From positions 353,574-417,573 of the forward strand of contig JAIBCL010000004.1 of the NCBI GenBank assembly GCA_019694165.1: 64,000 nt of DNA, written 5' to 3'. The notes beneath the pieces were generated by a model, which was given only the letters and a program-made list of their open reading frames with translations, ran no database searches and was not told the DNA's origin. Shown here piece after piece: positions 19,268 to 28,745 of the stretch (position 1 is the stretch's first letter; each line of letters opens with the position of its first letter). The translations under genes and the position numbers were made by a program. Source of the DNA: Verrucomicrobiaceae bacterium. Its GTDB lineage: Bacteria > Verrucomicrobiota > Verrucomicrobiia > Verrucomicrobiales > Verrucomicrobiaceae.

Positions 19268-21202
19268 TTACTTGTCCTTGTCCACGACCTCGAAGTCGGC
19301 ATCGACCACTTTGCCTTTGTCTTCGGCGCTCGACGAAGTCGAGGTGCTGGTCGCCTCTGGAGCAGGACCGCTCTGAGAAGCGGATGCGGTGGCACCGGCT
19401 TGCGCGGCGGCTTGATAGGCGGCAGCGAAGAGTTTCTCGAGTTCTTCGGTCTGCTCCTTCATCTTGTCGGCGTCGTTCGCTTCGATGGCGGACTTGAGGC
19501 TTGTGAGCTTGTCCTTCACGGGAGCCAGCTGCTCGGCGGGGACTTTGCCTTCGAATTCCTTGAGCTGCTTCTCGATCTCAAAGCTGAGCGCTTCGGCCTT
19601 GTTCTTGACCTCGACGGCTTCCTTGCGCTTGCGGTCTTCTTCCGCGTGCTCTTCGGCGTCACGCTTGGCTTTTTCGATCTCGTCCTGGCTGAGGCCGGAG
19701 CTGCCCTGGATGGAGATTTTCTGTTCCTTGCCGCTGACTTTCTCCTTCGCGGAGACGTGCAGGATGCCGTTCGCATCGATGTCAAAGGTGACCTCGATCT
19801 GCGGCACACCGCGCGGGGCAGGCGGGATGCCGTCGAGCTTGAAGGTGCCGAGTGTCTTGTTGTCGCGGCTCATCGGGCGCTCGCCCTGAAGGACGACGAT
19901 TTCGACGCCGGGCTGATTGTCGCTGTAGGTCGAGAAGATCTGGCTGTGCTTCTTCGGAATTGTGGTGTTTCGCGGAATCATCGGCGTGGCGATGCCGCCA
20001 GCGGTCTCGATGGCAAGCGTGAGCGGTGTCACGTCGAGCAGCAGCACGTCCTTCACATCGCCCTTCAACACACCGCCCTGGATGGCAGCGCCGATGGCGA
20101 CGACTTCGTCTGGATTCACGCCCTGATGCGGATCTTTGCCAGCGAGCTTCTTCGCCGTCTCGACGACCTTCGGCATACGAGTCATGCCGCCGACGAGGAC
20201 GAGTTCATCGATCTTGCTCGCTTCGAGCTTCGCGGCTGCGAGGCATTCTTTGACCGGCTTGATCGTGCGCTCGAAGAGCGAATCGCAGAGCTGCTCCATC
20301 TTCGCACGGCTGAGCGTCTTCATGATGTGCTTCGGGCCGGTCTGGTCCGCCGTGATGAAGGGCAAATTGATGTCGTAGCTCTGGCTCGAGCTGAGCGCGA
20401 TCTTCGCCTTCTCGGCTTCTTCTTTGATGCGCTGCAGTGCGTCAGGCTGGCCGCTAAGGTCAATGCCCGTGTCGGTTTTGAATTCGTTGACGATCCACGA
20501 GATGAGCGTGTTGTCCCAGTCGTCGCCGCCGAGGTGCGTGTCGCCATCAGTCGCGAGCACTTCAAACACGCCGTCGCCGATTTCCAGCACGCTGATGTCA
20601 AACGTGCCGCCGCCAAGGTCATACACGGCGATCTTCTCGTCGCTCTTCGACTCAAGGCCGTAGGCGAGCGAGGCTGCCGTCGGCTCATTGATGATGCGGC
20701 GCACGTTCAGGCCGGCGATTTCGCCCGCGGCCTTCGTCGCGTTGCGCTGGCTGTCATTGAAGTAGGCCGGCACGGTGATCACGGCTTCGGTGATCGTTTC
20801 GCCGAGCTTTGCTTCAGCGTCGGCCTTCAGCTTCGCGAGGATCATCGCGCTGACTTCCTGCGGCGAATAGGTCTTCGTTTCGCCACCCACTTCGACCTGC
20901 ACATGCGCGTCGCCATTTGCAGCGGCGACGATCTTGTAAGGCATGCGCTTGTCGGCTTCGGTGAGTTCCGCGAACTTGCGGCCCATGAGACGCTTGACGG
21001 AGAAAATGGTGTTGCGCGGGTTCGTGACGGCCTGGCGCTTCGCGGCCTGACCCACAACGCGCTCGCCGCTCTTGGTGAAGGCGACGACGGAAGGCGTCGT
21101 GCGCGCGCCTTCGCTGTTTTCGAGAACGACCGCCTTGCCGGCTTCGAGCACGGCCATGCATGAGTTTGTCGTTCCGAGGTCGATGCCGAGAATCTTGCTC
21201 AT
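19268..21202 (-). CDS. dnaK: Chaperone DnaK (Hsp70)
   Basis: 644 residues from ATG 21202 ([15 protein letters not shown]); the frame is open to 21376 but that part is leader. ATPase motifs: phosphate-1 'GIDLGTTNS', phosphate-2 '[16 protein letters not shown]', '[11 protein letters not shown]', and '[11 protein letters not shown]' at the linker. The C-terminal lid ends in an acidic tail, 'DFEVVDKDK'. It is the general cytosolic Hsp70. No dnaJ or grpE lies in the window. It is probably the first gene of dnaK - lipoprotein - groES - groEL. A second, HscC-type Hsp70 is at 28746-30425. Confidence 0.98.
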   Translation of the reverse strand: MSKILGIDLGTTNSCMAVLEAGKAVVLENSEGARTTPSVVAFTKSGERVVGQAAKRQAVTNPRNTIFSVKRLMGRKFAELTEADKRMPYKIVAAANGDAHVQVEVGGETKTYSPQEVSAMILAKLKADAEAKLGETITEAVITVPAYFNDSQRNATKAAGEIAGLNVRRIINEPTAASLAYGLESKSDEKIAVYDLGGGTFDISVLEIGDGVFEVLATDGDTHLGGDDWDNTLISWIVNEFKTDTGIDLSGQPDALQRIKEEAEKAKIALSSSQSYDINLPFITADQTGPKHIMKTLSRAKMEQLCDSLFERTIKPVKECLAAAKLEASKIDELVLVGGMTRMPKVVETAKKLAGKDPHQGVNPDEVVAIGAAIQGGVLKGDVKDVLLLDVTPLTLAIETAGGIATPMIPRNTTIPKKHSQIFSTYSDNQPGVEIVVLQGERPMSRDNKTLGTFKLDGIPPAPRGVPQIEVTFDIDANGILHVSAKEKVSGKEQKISIQGSSGLSQDEIEKAKRDAEEHAEEDRKRKEAVEVKNKAEALSFEIEKQLKEFEGKVPAEQLAPVKDKLTSLKSAIEANDADKMKEQTEELEKLFAAAYQAAAQAGATASASQSGPAPEATSTSTSSSAEDKGKVVDADFEVVDKDK

Positions 21203-21522
21203 AAGATGGTGGGGATGGTTGAGGATCGGTGCGTCTGCTCCGCCCGCCGGCTTCCACCTGGAAGCCGTCGGGCAAAGAGACACTGCCATCCCATGGCAGG
21301 TGGCGTGCCAGATGAGCCGACACGGTCGGAATGATTCGCGTACGAAGGGAAAACGCCCGCCGCAGCCATCGGCCAAGGCGGAGCCCGACGGGGTGCTTGC
21401 GCCTCATTGGCCCAATTTGAGGCAGCCAAGGATGCCAGCATGACGCGCGCAGGACCAACGGCGCGCCAAATCCACAAACCCGCCAACCGCCTCCACCCTC
21501 GACGCCTCAGCAGGCACCGTCT
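21203..21522 (-). promoter_or_regulatory. dnaK upstream region with two stem-loops
   Basis: 320 bases without a gene between carA and dnaK, which must hold the dnaK promoter. Two compact inverted repeats lie close to the start. The first is CGGCTTCCA-CC-TGGAAGCCG (21248-21267), extended by CCCG/CGGG on the outside. The second is CTGCCAT-CCC-ATGGCAG (21283-21299). No CIRCE element and no convincing sigma-32 promoter were seen. If transcribed, the two hairpins would fold 45-100 nt before the start codon. Confidence 0.5.
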
Positions 21523-22686
21523 TCACTTCCCTGACTCAATCAACCGCGCGAACTCCGCAAAGAAATACTTGGCGTCATGCGGACCCGGCGCGGCCTCGGG
21601 GTGATACTGCACGCTGAACACCGCATGCTCGCGGTGCCGGATGCCCTCCACAGTGCCGTCATTCAAATTGATGTGGGTAACCTCGACGTTCGACGGCAGC
21701 GACGAAGGATCGACCGCGAAGCCATGATTCTGAGATGTGATGGCCACCTTGCCGGTGCGCAGGTCCTTCACCGGCTGGTTCCCGCCACGATGGCCGAATT
21801 TCAGCTTGAAGGTCTTGCCGCCGAAGACATGACCGAGGATTTGGTGGCCGAGACAGATGGCGAAGACCGGCTTTTTGCCGATGATCTGCCGCACCTCGCG
21901 GTGGATGTAGTCGAGCGCCGCCGGATCACCGGGACCGTTCGAGAGAAAGACGCCGTCGGGATTTTTCGCCAGCACATCCTTCGCGCTGGTCGTTGCCGGC
22001 ACCACATCGACATGAAAGCCGTGCTGGCGCAAGCGGCGCAGGATGTTCCGCTTCACCCCGAAGTCATAGGCCACGATGCGGTGCCGCACCTCGGGCAGAG
22101 GCAAAAAGACCCCGAGGGCACCGCCTTCACGTTTTTGGCTCGGGTTCGGCAGATCCCAGTCTCGGCTGGCCTCGCTCACGGCGTCCCAATGGTAGCTCCT
22201 GGCCGTGGTGACTTCTTTGACGAAGTCCGAGCCGCTCATGGGCGGACTCTCCGCAGCCAGACGCACGGCCTCCTCCACGGAGCCGATCTCGCTCGAGATC
22301 ACCGCGCGCATCGCACCGCGCGTGCGCAGATGCTTCGTCAGCGCGCGCGTGTCGATGCCCTGGATGCCGGGGACTTTCCAGTGCTTGAGGTAATCATCGA
22401 GCGATCCCCGGGCGCGCCAGTTGCTCGTCACGGGGCTGAGTTCCTCGATGACAAAGCCGCGCACATGCGGCTGATCGCTTTCGTTGTCGAGATCGTTTAC
22501 GCCGTAGTTGCCGATCAGCGGATACGTCATCGCAACGATCTGGCCGCGATACGACGGATCAGTCAGCACCTCCTGGTAGCCGGTCATCGATGTATTGAAG
22601 CACGCCTCGCCCGTCGCGGTGCCGGGCGCACCGTATGCCTCTCCTTCAAAGTATCTGCCGTCTTCCAGTGCGAGGATCGATTTCAT
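21523..22686 (-). CDS. carA: Carbamoyl-phosphate synthase small subunit
   Basis: 387 residues from ATG 22686, full length. The N-terminal CPSase domain (1-~195, '[17 protein letters not shown]') is followed by a class I glutamine amidotransferase with nucleophile C278 in 'AICLGHQ' and H362/E364 in '[12 protein letters not shown]'. It supplies ammonia from glutamine to CarB for arginine and pyrimidine synthesis. carB is not in the window, which is a common split. The 184-bp divergent gap to moaE should hold both promoters. An open extension upstream to 23007 overlaps moaE and is not coding. Confidence 0.97.
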   Translation of the reverse strand: MKSILALEDGRYFEGEAYGAPGTATGEACFNTSMTGYQEVLTDPSYRGQIVAMTYPLIGNYGVNDLDNESDQPHVRGFVIEELSPVTSNWRARGSLDDYLKHWKVPGIQGIDTRALTKHLRTRGAMRAVISSEIGSVEEAVRLAAESPPMSGSDFVKEVTTARSYHWDAVSEASRDWDLPNPSQKREGGALGVFLPLPEVRHRIVAYDFGVKRNILRRLRQHGFHVDVVPATTSAKDVLAKNPDGVFLSNGPGDPAALDYIHREVRQIIGKKPVFAICLGHQILGHVFGGKTFKLKFGHRGGNQPVKDLRTGKVAITSQNHGFAVDPSSLPSNVEVTHINLNDGTVEGIRHREHAVFSVQYHPEAAPGPHDAKYFFAEFARLIESGK

Positions 22687-22870
22687 CAAAAGCAATAATG
22701 CAAACGCGCGCTGCCTTACCGAAGGCAGAAGCGAATGCAAGCGGTGGTTCGAGGCCGCGGCGGCCGGTGCCTGCGCATCAGCAGCGCCTCGTTGCCTCGT
22801 CGAGCAAAGGCGTGAACGGGATCGCACATACCACTTGAATCCCGACGAAGGAACCCGAACTCCTCCGGCC

Positions 22871-23278
22871 ATGCACGCCGACAGTTGCCAGCTCTCCACC
22901 GCTCCCATCATTCCCTCCACACCGGTGTTCGCTCCCGGTGAGGGTGCGGAAGCGCAATTTCTCGGCATCGTCCGCGGCGAGGAAGAAGGCAGGCCGCTCA
23001 CCGGCATCGACTACACTGCGTACCGGCCGATGGCCGACAATCTGCTCGCCGCACTCATCGAACAAGGTGCGCGCACCCACGGTCCGCACCGGGTGTTCAT
23101 TCAGCACCGGCTCGGCTTCGTGGCAAACGAGGAACCGAGCATCATCATCCGCGTGCGGACAAAACACAGCGCCGAGGCATTTGACATCTGCCGCTGGTAC
23201 CTCAAGGAGATCAAGACCTCCGTGCCAATCTGGAAGCGCCCGGTATGGGCGAAGCCCTCACCGCCGCCCGCAGCATGA
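22871..23278 (+). CDS. moaE: Molybdopterin synthase catalytic subunit MoaE
   Basis: 135 residues from ATG 22871. Family landmarks: '[10 protein letters not shown]' (first strand-loop), '[10 protein letters not shown]', 'FIQHRLGFV' and '[14 protein letters not shown]'. K115 and K122 stand seven apart, as the two active-site lysines do in the family. MoaE inserts sulfur from thiocarboxylated MoaD into precursor Z to make molybdopterin. No moaD, moaA or moaC gene is adjacent. The length is near normal (about 140-150). The frame is open upstream to 22595 but overlaps carA. Confidence 0.93.
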   Translation: MHADSCQLSTAPIIPSTPVFAPGEGAEAQFLGIVRGEEEGRPLTGIDYTAYRPMADNLLAALIEQGARTHGPHRVFIQHRLGFVANEEPSIIIRVRTKHSAEAFDICRWYLKEIKTSVPIWKRPVWAKPSPPPAA

Positions 23279-23297
23279 CTCCGCCTGCGTGGCGCGA

Positions 23298-23372
23298 TGG
23301 AGGCGAGGGCGGGAATCGAACCCGCGAATAGAGGTTTTGCAGACCTCGGCCTTACCACTTGGCTACCTCGCC
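23298..23372 (-). tRNA. tRNA-Cys (GCA)
   Basis: A complete cloverleaf on the minus strand. The 7-bp acceptor stem is GGCGAGG (23372-23366) with CCTCGCC (23308-23302); discriminator U at 23301; CCA encoded at 23300-23298. The anticodon stem is GAGGT/ACCTC with loop CTGCAAA, anticodon GCA (23340-23338). The T-arm is CGGG-TTCGATT-CCCG. It lies 19 bp after moaE, on the other strand. Confidence 0.96.
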
Positions 23373-23499
23373 GCTCCGTTGAGAGGCACGCACACTAGGC
23401 CGGCTGCGAGACGTGTCAATTGTCGACACGGCCGCCAAAAACCCTCGCATTGCCGACGGCTCGCAACATGGAGCCAGCCTCCGTGTCCGCGACGTGCCG

Positions 23500-25110
23500 C
23501 TACAGCTTTCCAGGCGTGTCCGGTTTCTTGTTCTTCTTTCCAGCCTGCTTTTTCTCGGCCGCCTTCGGGTACAGCGGCACTTCTTCGTCATTCGCCTGCT
23601 TCGCGCCGGGCGTGCTGCGGCCCTCGGCGATGTACTTCTTCAGCAGGTCGGTGAGCCGTGCGACGATCTCGGGCTTCGCGGCCTGAAGGTTCTTCGTTTC
23701 GCCGACGTCAGCGGCGAGATCGTAAAGCTGCACCGGCGGCAGATTCTTCTCTCCCGGACTGCCCGGGCGTGGATCGCTCCAGCCGCCGGAGCCGGGGCAG
23801 AGTTCGAGCTTCCAGTTCGCCTGCCGGATCACGAAGCTGCCGTTGATCGAGTGATGCACGATGGCCTCGCGCAGCGGCATCTTGTCCTCGCCTTTGAGCG
23901 CGGGAAGGATGCTCACGCTGTCTTCGGCGGTGTTCGCGGCCAGTTTCACTCCGAGGATGTCGGCCACTGTCGCCATGAAGTCGGTGTGGCAGATGATCTG
24001 GCTGCTGGTGCCGCCGGCCTTTACCTGCGCGGGCCACTGGACGAGGAAGGGCACGCGATGGCCGCCATCGAACACGTCCGCCTTGTGCCCGCGGAAGACG
24101 TGGCTCGGATTGTGGCCGTGCTCCTTGAGTTCGGGGAAGTTCGCGCTCGGAGAGCAGCCGTTGTCGCTGGTCATGATGACGAGCGTGTTGTCCGCGACGC
24201 CGTTTTTCTCCAGCGCATCGAGCACCGCGCCGATGGTGGAGTCGGTCTGCATCACGAAGTCTGCATACGGGCTGATGCCGCTCCTGCCCTGCCACTCCTT
24301 CGACGGCGCGATGGGTGTGTGCGGTGAATTCAGCGGCAGGTAGATGAAGAAAGGAGTCCCGCCCTTCGCCTCGGATGCGCGACTGCCGATTACGGACACG
24401 GCCTTCTTTTCCAGCGCAGGCAGCACCTGTGAAGTGTGAAAACCGGGCGCGGTCGGTCCTTCTCGCGTGAACTTCTTGTCATCGCGGCCTTCGGTCATGG
24501 CGAATTTCTTGTCCTCCGTCGGCAGCATCGTGACGCGATCATTCTCGATGAAGGTGTAGGGCACCATGTCGAGCGATGCGCTGATGCCGTAGTAGTAGTC
24601 GAATCCGGAGCTGGCGGGGCCGTTCGTCACTGGCTTCGAGTAATCGACGTTCCAGACTTGCTCGCGGTCCTCGATGTTGCTGGCGTTCACCGGCTTGTCG
24701 TCCGGCCGCGCCCAGTCCATGCCGAGGTGCCACTTGCCGATGCAGGCCGTGTAGTAGCCGTTTTTCTTCAAAAGAGACGCCACTGTCTCGCGGCCCGGCG
24801 CGATCAAGTGCGGACTCAGGCCTCCGAGCACACCGCTGTGCAGGCGCGTGCGCCAGGCGTAGCGCCCCGTCATCACCCCGTAGCGCGTGGGCGTGCACAC
24901 GGAGGAGCCGGAGTGCGCGTCGGTGAAGATCATGCCCTTCTTTGCCAGCCGGTCCATGTTCGGCGTGGCGATCTTGCCTTCTGGATTCAGGCACTTCACA
25001 TCACCGTAGCCGAGATCATCACAAAGGATGTAGATGATGTTTGGCCTGGATGCGGCGGACAGCGGAGAAACGAGGATGGCGAGAAAAAGAAGGACGAGGA
25101 ACTGGCGCAT
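23500..25110 (-). CDS. Sulfatase (arylsulfatase family, formylglycine type)
   Basis: 536 residues from ATG 25110, which starts a Sec signal (MRQFLVLLFLAILVSPLSA). The metal-binding D31-D32 ('CDDLGYGD') and the modification site C72-T-P-T-R76 are intact, so the cysteine is a substrate for formylglycine-generating enzyme. 'TSDNGCSP' is the later calcium and substrate region. The C-terminus is Lys-rich. It hydrolyses sulfate esters, probably of polysaccharides or glycans, outside the cytoplasm. The reading frame stays open far upstream (to 26844), antisense to the TrhO fusion, but that part is not coding. Confidence 0.95.
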   Translation of the reverse strand: MRQFLVLLFLAILVSPLSAASRPNIIYILCDDLGYGDVKCLNPEGKIATPNMDRLAKKGMIFTDAHSGSSVCTPTRYGVMTGRYAWRTRLHSGVLGGLSPHLIAPGRETVASLLKKNGYYTACIGKWHLGMDWARPDDKPVNASNIEDREQVWNVDYSKPVTNGPASSGFDYYYGISASLDMVPYTFIENDRVTMLPTEDKKFAMTEGRDDKKFTREGPTAPGFHTSQVLPALEKKAVSVIGSRASEAKGGTPFFIYLPLNSPHTPIAPSKEWQGRSGISPYADFVMQTDSTIGAVLDALEKNGVADNTLVIMTSDNGCSPSANFPELKEHGHNPSHVFRGHKADVFDGGHRVPFLVQWPAQVKAGGTSSQIICHTDFMATVADILGVKLAANTAEDSVSILPALKGEDKMPLREAIVHHSINGSFVIRQANWKLELCPGSGGWSDPRPGSPGEKNLPPVQLYDLAADVGETKNLQAAKPEIVARLTDLLKKYIAEGRSTPGAKQANDEEVPLYPKAAEKKQAGKKNKKPDTPGKL

Positions 25111-25351
25111 GGAAGCCTGAACGCCACGGGCAGGCGCTGCTTTCCCGAAAAGAATGGCGGCGAAGCCGAAGGCTGAATCCAGGCACCTCTCCATGCCGCG
25201 ATCACGGACTGCCCGGCGGGAGTGCCCTGTCCCACACGATTCAATGAGGCCCTTGGACCGAGACCCAAAAACAATCAGCGGACTTCCGTGAATCCGTGGA
25301 AGATGCCCGTCCTCCCGCTCAACTGCTTGCCCACGCCCAAGCCCCGGCCAA

Positions 25352-25423
25352 ACTGAGTACGCTGAATCCTGAACCTCGATGCCTTCCTTGAACTCTGAAC
25401 TCTGAACTCTGAATCCTGACTTC
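25352..25423. repeat. Period-7 tandem word repeat in a divergent intergenic region
   Basis: The 327-base gap 25111-25437 between the sulfatase and the TrhO fusion holds no gene. At 25389-25423 five heptads follow one another: TGAACTC three times, TGAATCC, TGACTTC. Single words of the same kind (ACTGAG, CTGAATCCTGAAC) lie at 25352-25374. On the minus strand it reads as repeated GAGTTCA. Nothing else was seen in the gap; it must also hold the promoters of both genes. Confidence 0.8.
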
Positions 25424-25437
25424 TCAATCCATTCCCC

Positions 25438-27228
25438 GTGCCCGCCATCGCCAACATCTCGTGCTACAAATTCGCTCCGCTCACCGACCTCAAGCCGCTG
25501 CGTGAGCGGCTCATGGCGCGTTGCAAGGCGCTCGGCCTCAAAGGCACGATCTTGCTCAGCACGGAAGGCATCAATCTCTTCCTCGCCGGCCCGCGCGAGA
25601 GCGTGGACGAGGTGGTGGCGGAGATCCGTTCGATCGACGGCCTCGCCGACCTCGCGCCGAAATACAGCGACAGCGATGATCAGCCATTCACCCGGATGCT
25701 CGTGCGGATCAAAAAGGAAATCATTGCCTTCGGTGTCGAGGGCATCGATCCCGCGCGCTACACCTCGCCGCGCATGGACGCGCGCACGCTGAAGCAGTGG
25801 CTCGATGAAGGCAGGCCCGTGACGCTGCTCGACACGCGGAACGACTACGAGGTGAAGCTCGGCACCTTCAAAGGCGCGATCCCCATCCGAGTCGATCACT
25901 TTCGCGACTTCCCCGATGCCGTCCGCAAGCTCCCGCCCGAGCTGAAGAATCAGCCCATCGTCACCTTCTGCACCGGCGGCGTGCGCTGCGAGAAGGCCGC
26001 GCCGTTCATGGAGCGCGAGGGCTTCAAACACATCTGGCAGCTCGACGGCGGCATCCTGAAGTACTTCGAGGAATGTGGTCACGCGCACTACGAAGGCGAA
26101 TGTTTTGTCTTCGATCAGCGCGTCGGCGTCGATCCCAGCCTGCGCGAGACGGATTCCGCCATCTGCTTTGCGTGCCAGACGCCGCTCGATGCCGACGAGC
26201 AAAAAGATCCGCGCTTTGTGCCGAACGTTTCCTGTCCGTATTGCTTCAAGACGAGCGAGCAGCAGATGCACGAGAACATCGAGGCGCGCCACGCCGCCAT
26301 CCGCCGACTCACCACGCCGCTGCCCGGCAGTGTGCCTTATGAAAATCGCCGGCCGCTCAATGTGCCCGGTGAATTCGACGGCCAAAAGCTCATCGACTTC
26401 CTCTGCACGATCTTCCCGCACATCGAGCGCGAGGAATGGCTGCGTCGCTGCGAGCTTGGCCGTTTCCTGAACGACGAAGGCCGCACCATCAGCGCCGATT
26501 ATATCGTGCGCGCTGGCGAGCGCTGCGTGCAAATCATCCCCGGCACCGTCGAGCCGGATGTGAATGCGGACATCCGCATTCTCCACGAGGACGAAGCCAT
26601 CATCGTGCTGCACAAGCCCGCGCCGCTGCCCACGCATCCGAGCGGCCGCTTCAATCGCAACACGCTGCAACACATCCTCTGCGAAGCCTATGCGCCGCAG
26701 CGGCCGAAGTTCGCGCATCGACTCGATGCAAACACCACCGGCCTCGTCGTCTGCGCACGCACGCGACACTTCGCCGCGCTGCTGCAGCAGCAGTTTCGCT
26801 GCGGTGGCATCGAGAAAGTCTATCTCGCCCGCGTGCAGGGCCATCCGCCGCAGGATGAATTCATCTGCGAAGCACCGATCAGCGATGAACCCGGCGAACT
26901 CGGCTCACACGCCGTCGATGAAAACGAAGGCCAGGCCTCGCGCACCGAATTCAAAGTGCTGCGTCGCGACGCCGACGGCACCGCTTTGCTCGAAGCTCGT
27001 CCCATCACCGGCCGCACGAATCAGATCCGCATTCACCTCTGGCATCTCGGCCTCCCCATTTGCGGCGACGCCGCCTACCTGCCCGAAGGAAAACTCGGCG
27101 ACACCCAGACGCTTGAGACTGACGCGAAGCCTCTCTGTCTCCACGCCTGGCGACTCGCCTTCGATCATCCGATCACAAAGCAACGCATGGTCTTCGAGAC
27201 CGAGTGGCCGGAGTGGGCGGTGAAATAA
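25438..27228 (+). CDS. trhO: Fusion of tRNA uridine hydroxylase TrhO with an S4-RluA pseudouridine synthase
   Basis: 596 residues from GTG 25438, no Shine-Dalgarno. Residues 1-~285 are a complete TrhO (YceA): acylphosphatase-like start, 'GTILLSTEGIN' (36-46), a rhodanese domain with C178-T-G-G-V-R-C184, and a zinc knuckle C243-x2-C246...C266-x2-C269. TrhO makes 5-hydroxyuridine at tRNA position 34. Residues ~310-372 form an S4-like RNA-binding domain. Residues ~375-596 are a RluA-type synthase with the catalytic Asp D430 in 'AHRLDANTTGLVV' and 'GRTNQIRIHL' near the end. The two halves are joined with no stop or frameshift. RluA-family targets are uridines in rRNA or tRNA; which one is modified here is unknown. 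Confidence 0.92.
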   Translation: MPAIANISCYKFAPLTDLKPLRERLMARCKALGLKGTILLSTEGINLFLAGPRESVDEVVAEIRSIDGLADLAPKYSDSDDQPFTRMLVRIKKEIIAFGVEGIDPARYTSPRMDARTLKQWLDEGRPVTLLDTRNDYEVKLGTFKGAIPIRVDHFRDFPDAVRKLPPELKNQPIVTFCTGGVRCEKAAPFMEREGFKHIWQLDGGILKYFEECGHAHYEGECFVFDQRVGVDPSLRETDSAICFACQTPLDADEQKDPRFVPNVSCPYCFKTSEQQMHENIEARHAAIRRLTTPLPGSVPYENRRPLNVPGEFDGQKLIDFLCTIFPHIEREEWLRRCELGRFLNDEGRTISADYIVRAGERCVQIIPGTVEPDVNADIRILHEDEAIIVLHKPAPLPTHPSGRFNRNTLQHILCEAYAPQRPKFAHRLDANTTGLVVCARTRHFAALLQQQFRCGGIEKVYLARVQGHPPQDEFICEAPISDEPGELGSHAVDENEGQASRTEFKVLRRDADGTALLEARPITGRTNQIRIHLWHLGLPICGDAAYLPEGKLGDTQTLETDAKPLCLHAWRLAFDHPITKQRMVFETEWPEWAVK

Positions 27229-27244
27229 TCGGATGCCGCAACAA

Positions 27245-27353
27245 AGTGGAACAGACTTGTAGTCTGTTCACATCGAAGCCCCGCGCACACGACCTCACCT
27301 GCGCAGCCCAAGGCCCATTCAACAGGCAGACAGACTGCAAGTCTGTCCCACTT
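27245..27353. repeat. Twin-hairpin repeat element, family B
   Basis: Two palindromic halves that are also inverted copies of each other. The left half is around AACAGACTTGTAGTCTGTT (27250-27268) with AGTGG before it (27245-27249). The right half is around GACAGACTGCAAGTCTGTC (27329-27347) with CCACTT after it. The outer arms pair with few mismatches and enclose ~60 nt. It lies between converging genes, so it may also act as a terminator. It fits a REP-pair or MITE-like element. Confidence 0.75.
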
Positions 27354-27365
27354 CATCCGCCTTCG

Positions 27366-28742
27366 TCACTTCTGCTGCGTCGGCACGTTTTGAAGCGGAA
27401 GTTGCAAGCGGCGCATATCCAATGGCGTGACTTGCTGAGGAGCGACCGGCTGCGAATGTGGCGTTGGGAGGACGATCGGTTTGCTGCTGTCAAAGACAGG
27501 CATGCTCGGAGGCGGCGTGTAGCGGGTGACTGGATTCTGTTGAACTCGACGAACGTTTTGCCACGAATCGGCAGCCCTAGATCCGTAGGATCCGGCGGGC
27601 GAGATCGGATCTCGCGGCGCGACAGAGCGGCTGGTCATATCGGGACAGTGGCGAAGAAGATTGATGAGCAGGATCGCAACAATAGGCGTCAGCCGTCCGA
27701 GCGACAATCCTCCGAGGCTGAACCGTTTTGCACTTTTGGCCTGGCTTTGCAGTTTGCGCTCCATTCCCTTCCAAACCGGCTCAGGCACGATCTGATGGAC
27801 GAGAGGCAGGCCTACCCACGAATGGCCACGGATGTTCACGACATAGTTCACTGCGTCTTTTGCAGCGGGCGTGTTCCAGTCCACGGTCGCCTCGCGGTTC
27901 GAGAGCCGCTCGCGCCAGAAGGCGGTCATCTCGGGCGGGAATCCGTGGAAGATGCGGCCGAGGGCGATCTCAGACTCGAGCGAATGCATCACCATTTGCC
28001 GCGTGCGCGTTGAGAGCACCGGGAAAATCTGGTCCGCCAGACACTGCGCCACCTCGGGGCTGTTGAAGGCGATGCTCTCGGCGAGTCTCGCCAGGAGACG
28101 GCAGACGGATTCATCGGCGGGCACGAGACGGGAGGTGACACAATCCTCCGCGAACGCCACGACCCGCCCCATTCGGTTGTTTGCCATCCAGTTGCCGAGA
28201 ATGGTTTCCACCATGTCCAGGTTGCCCGTTTCCAGCAGCTGACGCATGAGCGCTGGCGGCGCGACCTTTGCCAAAAGATGAGCCTTCGTTTGGAACTCGC
28301 GCCGCAGCAGGCTCGCGGCAGCGTGCGGGTCGATCTGGCGATCGGAGGCCTCTTTCAGGAGCGACCGGAGTGATTCGGTGAGTGCCTGCGTGCCTTCGTC
28401 GGCAATGGCGGCACGCAGCGGAGGAATCGCATCAGCCAGCGGCTCTTCGGTCGTCGGGGAGTTGAAATACCCAGCAGCAGGCGCTGGCGAAATGTCGGCG
28501 ACTGTTGCAGGAGGTGTCGAATCATTGGCCGGCTCGCTGGCCTCGGGCACATCGTCAAAGGGGCGGGTCTCGCGGTATTTGATCGTGTGAAGCGCCTGCT
28601 GATAGGCCGTGCGCACGCGCTGAAACCCTTCGGGATCCGTTTCCGGCCGGTGAAGCTTGAGCAGTCGCGCATAGGCGGCCTTCACTTCGCGTTCGGTCGC
28701 TGTGTTCGCATCGAGACCGAGGATGATCCAGGGCGAGTCCAT
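27366..28742 (-). CDS. J-like protein with altered HPD, partner of HscC
   Basis: 458 residues. Residues 1-~58 look like a J domain (helix I 'SPWIILGLDANTA', helix II 'REVKAAYARLLKLH'), but the HPD loop is replaced by H31-R-P-E-T-D36-P followed by 'EGFQRVRTAYQQAL'. This 'RPE.DPEGFQ' variant is known to me from J-like proteins encoded beside HscC-type Hsp70s. A long helical region (~105-335) follows, then one membrane span at ~351-364 and a Pro/Gln-rich tail. It begins 3 bp after the hscC stop, so translation is probably coupled. Loss of HPD should alter or abolish classical ATPase stimulation unless HscC is adapted to it. Confidence 0.8.
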   Translation of the reverse strand: MDSPWIILGLDANTATEREVKAAYARLLKLHRPETDPEGFQRVRTAYQQALHTIKYRETRPFDDVPEASEPANDSTPPATVADISPAPAAGYFNSPTTEEPLADAIPPLRAAIADEGTQALTESLRSLLKEASDRQIDPHAAASLLRREFQTKAHLLAKVAPPALMRQLLETGNLDMVETILGNWMANNRMGRVVAFAEDCVTSRLVPADESVCRLLARLAESIAFNSPEVAQCLADQIFPVLSTRTRQMVMHSLESEIALGRIFHGFPPEMTAFWRERLSNREATVDWNTPAAKDAVNYVVNIRGHSWVGLPLVHQIVPEPVWKGMERKLQSQAKSAKRFSLGGLSLGRLTPIVAILLINLLRHCPDMTSRSVAPRDPISPAGSYGSRAADSWQNVRRVQQNPVTRYTPPPSMPVFDSSKPIVLPTPHSQPVAPQQVTPLDMRRLQLPLQNVPTQQK

Positions 28743-28745
28743 GAT

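Noticed and set aside
18998..21163. 721-codon plus-strand open frame opposite dnaK
   Set aside because: Antisense to dnaK; the long frame results from high GC and third-position bias, with no recognisable domain.
18428..21522. CIRCE (HrcA) operators for the heat-shock genes
   Set aside because: No TTAGCACTC/GAGTGCTAA pair was found before dnaK or groES; only unrelated inverted repeats are present.
25111..26844. Extension of the sulfatase frame to a 1114-residue protein
   Set aside because: The extra part is antisense to the TrhO-RluA fusion; the sulfatase has its own signal peptide at 25110.
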